Assembly: GCA_035525045.1 (NCBI GenBank)
Contig: DATLEX010000301.1
Coordinates: 1 to 6,730 of the forward strand
Source of the DNA: DATLEX01 sp035525045
GTDB lineage: Bacteria > Acidobacteriota > Thermoanaerobaculia > Gp7-AA8
Length of the DNA stretch: 6,730 nucleotides
Reading direction: 5' to 3'
Below the pieces are notes generated by a model, which searched no databases, was not told where the DNA came from, and saw only the letters and a program-made list of their open reading frames with translations. Position 1 is the first letter of the stretch, and each line of letters opens with the position of its first letter. Positions 5,599 through 6,730 of the stretch are shown here, piece by piece. Made by a program: the position numbers and the translations under genes.

Positions 5599-5844
5599 AT
5601 GAATGACTTCTTCATCGGCTTCATCGTTCTCGTTCTTCTCTTCGCCGTGCTCATGGCGGTATGGGGAAGGCTGCGCCGGCAGGTCGGCGGCGGCCTTGGT
5701 CCCACCGAGCTCAGCGACGGCAGCATGACCACGACGCCGACAGGCTACCCTGAGGAGATGAAAGGGAGCGGTAAGAGATCGGGCCGACCGACAACGACGC
5801 CGCCCGGATGTAAGCGGGATGGAAGACGCCGGCGTCTTTCTTAG
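5599..5844 (+). CDS. Possible small single-pass membrane protein, unknown function
   Basis: An 81-aa frame from ATG 5599 to TAG 5842-5844. Residues 4-22 (FFIGFIVLVLLFAVLMAVW) are a convincing transmembrane helix followed by GRLRRQ, a positive-inside cytoplasmic edge. The remaining 50 or so residues are polar, rich in Thr, Pro, Gly and Arg, and unlike any family I recognise. The last codons (GRRRRLS) are encoded by a terminator-like palindrome. That is unusual for a real C-terminus, so the gene may be longer or shorter than it looks, or frameshifted in its second half. The only ribosome-binding candidate is a weak AAGGAT at 5582-5587. It is divergent from the M28 gene and lies one codon (GAG) before the next gene in the same frame. 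The helix argues for a gene; the tail does not. Confidence 0.5.
   Translation: MNDFFIGFIVLVLLFAVLMAVWGRLRRQVGGGLGPTELSDGSMTTTPTGYPEEMKGSGKRSGRPTTTPPGCKRDGRRRRLS
5746..5757 (+). promoter_or_regulatory. Possible -10 box TACCCT followed by GAGGAG
   Basis: TACCCT (5746-5751), preceded by GC, looks like a GC-rich-genome -10 box. ATGACC at 5725-5730 is a poor -35 with a 15-bp spacer. Transcription from here would begin near 5757 and give the SGNH-like gene a leader of about 90 nt containing the palindrome at 5823-5838. GAGGAG (5752-5757) sits directly before ATG 5758, which is in frame with the small membrane protein. This is a weak prediction. Confidence 0.25.
5821..5842 (+). terminator. Terminator-like or attenuator hairpin just before the SGNH-like gene
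   Basis: AAGACGCCGGCGTCTT at 5823-5838 is a perfect 16-bp palindrome. Flanking pairs G5822/T5839 (wobble) and G5821/C5840 lengthen the stem. It folds to a GC-rich hairpin with a CCGG loop, and the stem's 3' arm runs into TTTCTT. That is the layout of an intrinsic terminator on the + strand. It ends only 5-7 nt before ATG 5848, so it either stops upstream transcription or acts as an attenuator for the downstream gene. Confidence 0.5.
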
Positions 5845-5847
5845 GAG

Positions 5848-6730
5848 ATGATCCGTACGGCTCTCCTCCTCGTCCTCGCGCTCGCCGCGTCCCCCGCGGC
5901 CGCGCAGCTCGTCCCCCTCTCCGATCTCGGCTCCGGGACGTATCTCGGGTTCGAGGGAGGCCTCTACGAGAAGGGGATGAATGCGCCGCCGGCGGACCAT
6001 CTGGCGGCCGGCCTCGCCCGGGCGGCCCTGATCGCCCCCCTCGACGGGGAGGGCCGTCCCGACCCGCAGGGGCGCATCGTCCTTCTCTCGATCGGGATGT
6101 CGAACACGACCCAGGAGTTCTGCGGGGCGCAGAGCCCCGGACCGTGCACGAGCTGGTCGTTCGTCGGCCAGGCGCTCGCCGACCCCGAGGTCAGCCGCAC
6201 GATCGCCTTCGCGAACGGCGCGCGCGGCGGGCAGGCCGCCTCCACATGGGAGTCGCCGTCCCAGCCGAACTACGTCCGCATCCGCGACGAGGTGCTCGCT
6301 CGCGCGGGACTGACCGAGGCGCAGGTGCAGGTGGCGTGGGTGAAGGTGGCGAACGGCCGGCCGGCGATCTCGCTGCCCGACTCGAACGCCGACGCCTTGC
6401 GGCTCGTCGCGCAGATGGGCTCCATCGCCCGCGCGCTCAGGGTCCGCTACCCAAACATCCGCATCGCCTACTTCTCGAGCCGGATCTACGCCGGCTACGC
6501 CACGACGACGCTCAACCCCGAGCCGTACGCGTACGAGTCGGGATTCGCCGTCAAGTGGCTCATCGAAGCGCAGGTCGAGCAGATGCGCGGCGGAACGATC
6601 GACCCGCGGGCCGGCGACCTCCATCCCGATCTTTCGGCGCCATGGATCGGCTGGGGCGCCTACCTCTGGGCGAACGGAACCGAACCTCGCTCCGACGGCC
6701 TCATCTGGGAGCGGCGCGACTTCGCGAACG
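5848..6730 (+). CDS. Secreted SGNH-hydrolase-like protein of unknown function (3' truncated)
   Basis: The frame opens at ATG 5848 and stays open to the right edge (294 complete codons). Residues 1-20 are a clear signal peptide (MIRTALLLVLALAA, then SPAAAQ), so it is exported. LLSIGMSNTTQEF (79-91) looks like the block-I nucleophile loop of SGNH/GDSL hydrolases, with S85 in a GxS context. FANGARGGQAASTW (about 128-141) resembles the block-II glycine region. Later stretches (VAWVKVAN, YFSSRIYAGY, PYAYESGFAVKWLI, WGAYLWANG, RSDGLIWERRDF) read as one conserved domain. The Asp/His pair of block V should come just after the window edge. C92 and C98 may form a disulfide. An AGGAG (5843-5847) abuts the ATG with no spacer, which is unusual, but the signal peptide supports this start. 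Being exported, it may act on esters or glycans. The family assignment is by motif only. Confidence 0.85.
   Translation, partial: MIRTALLLVLALAASPAAAQLVPLSDLGSGTYLGFEGGLYEKGMNAPPADHLAAGLARAALIAPLDGEGRPDPQGRIVLLSIGMSNTTQEFCGAQSPGPCTSWSFVGQALADPEVSRTIAFANGARGGQAASTWESPSQPNYVRIRDEVLARAGLTEAQVQVAWVKVANGRPAISLPDSNADALRLVAQMGSIARALRVRYPNIRIAYFSSRIYAGYATTTLNPEPYAYESGFAVKWLIEAQVEQMRGGTIDPRAGDLHPDLSAPWIGWGAYLWANGTEPRSDGLIWERRDFAN

Noticed and set aside
5758..5844. Separate small gene starting at ATG 5758 behind GAGGAG
   Set aside because: The 28-residue product is Arg/Thr/Pro-rich with no pattern and its end is encoded by the palindrome. It is more likely mRNA leader or the tail of the ORF from 5599.
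5566..6624. Minus-strand frame upstream of the M28 start and antisense to the SGNH-like gene
   Set aside because: No motif and Arg/Gly-rich; the plus-strand frame from 5848 has a signal peptide and an ordered domain.

Overview
This is a GC-rich bacterial chromosomal window with compact genes on both strands. Codon third positions are mostly G or C. The gene mix is a membrane-anchored SpoIIE/RsbU-type phosphatase, an M28 metallopeptidase, an extended SDR of the thioester-reductase-like branch, and secreted proteins of unknown role. It fits an environmental Acidobacteriota-like genome (or a similar GC-rich soil or sediment lineage). That assignment is a guess from protein style, as no marker gene is present.

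Layout. (1) 2-565 (+) is the C-terminal part of an MFS transporter of the metabolite:H+ symporter type, cut by the left edge. (2) 597-1264 (+) is a two-gene toxin-antitoxin module: a Phd/YefM-like antitoxin and a PIN-domain (VapC-family) toxin overlapping by 4 nt. A well-placed promoter suggests a leaderless antitoxin mRNA, and a palindrome lies over its -10. The toxin carries an unusual arginine-rich tail. (3) 1318-2013 (+) is a secreted protein, probably of jelly-roll/DUF1080-like fold. (4) 2027-3079 (-) is an SDR oxidoreductase that converges on the previous gene and diverges from the next. (5) 3125-4288 (+) is the membrane PP2C phosphatase. (6) 4289-4596 is a gene-free stretch with an AT-rich hairpin, two hexanucleotide arrays in opposite orientation and short internal repeats. 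(7) 4597-5565 (-) is the M28 peptidase. (8) 5599-5844 (+) is a possible small single-pass membrane protein, ending in a terminator-like palindrome. (9) 5848 to the right edge (+) is a secreted SGNH-hydrolase-like protein, open at the window edge.

The genes do not form one pathway. Apart from the toxin-antitoxin pair, each looks like its own transcription unit, and strand switches are frequent. No new multi-gene system can be shown. The points most worth a second look are the leaderless promoter/operator of the toxin-antitoxin module, the toxin's basic tail, the opposed hexamer arrays, and the terminator-like hairpin directly before the SGNH-like gene.
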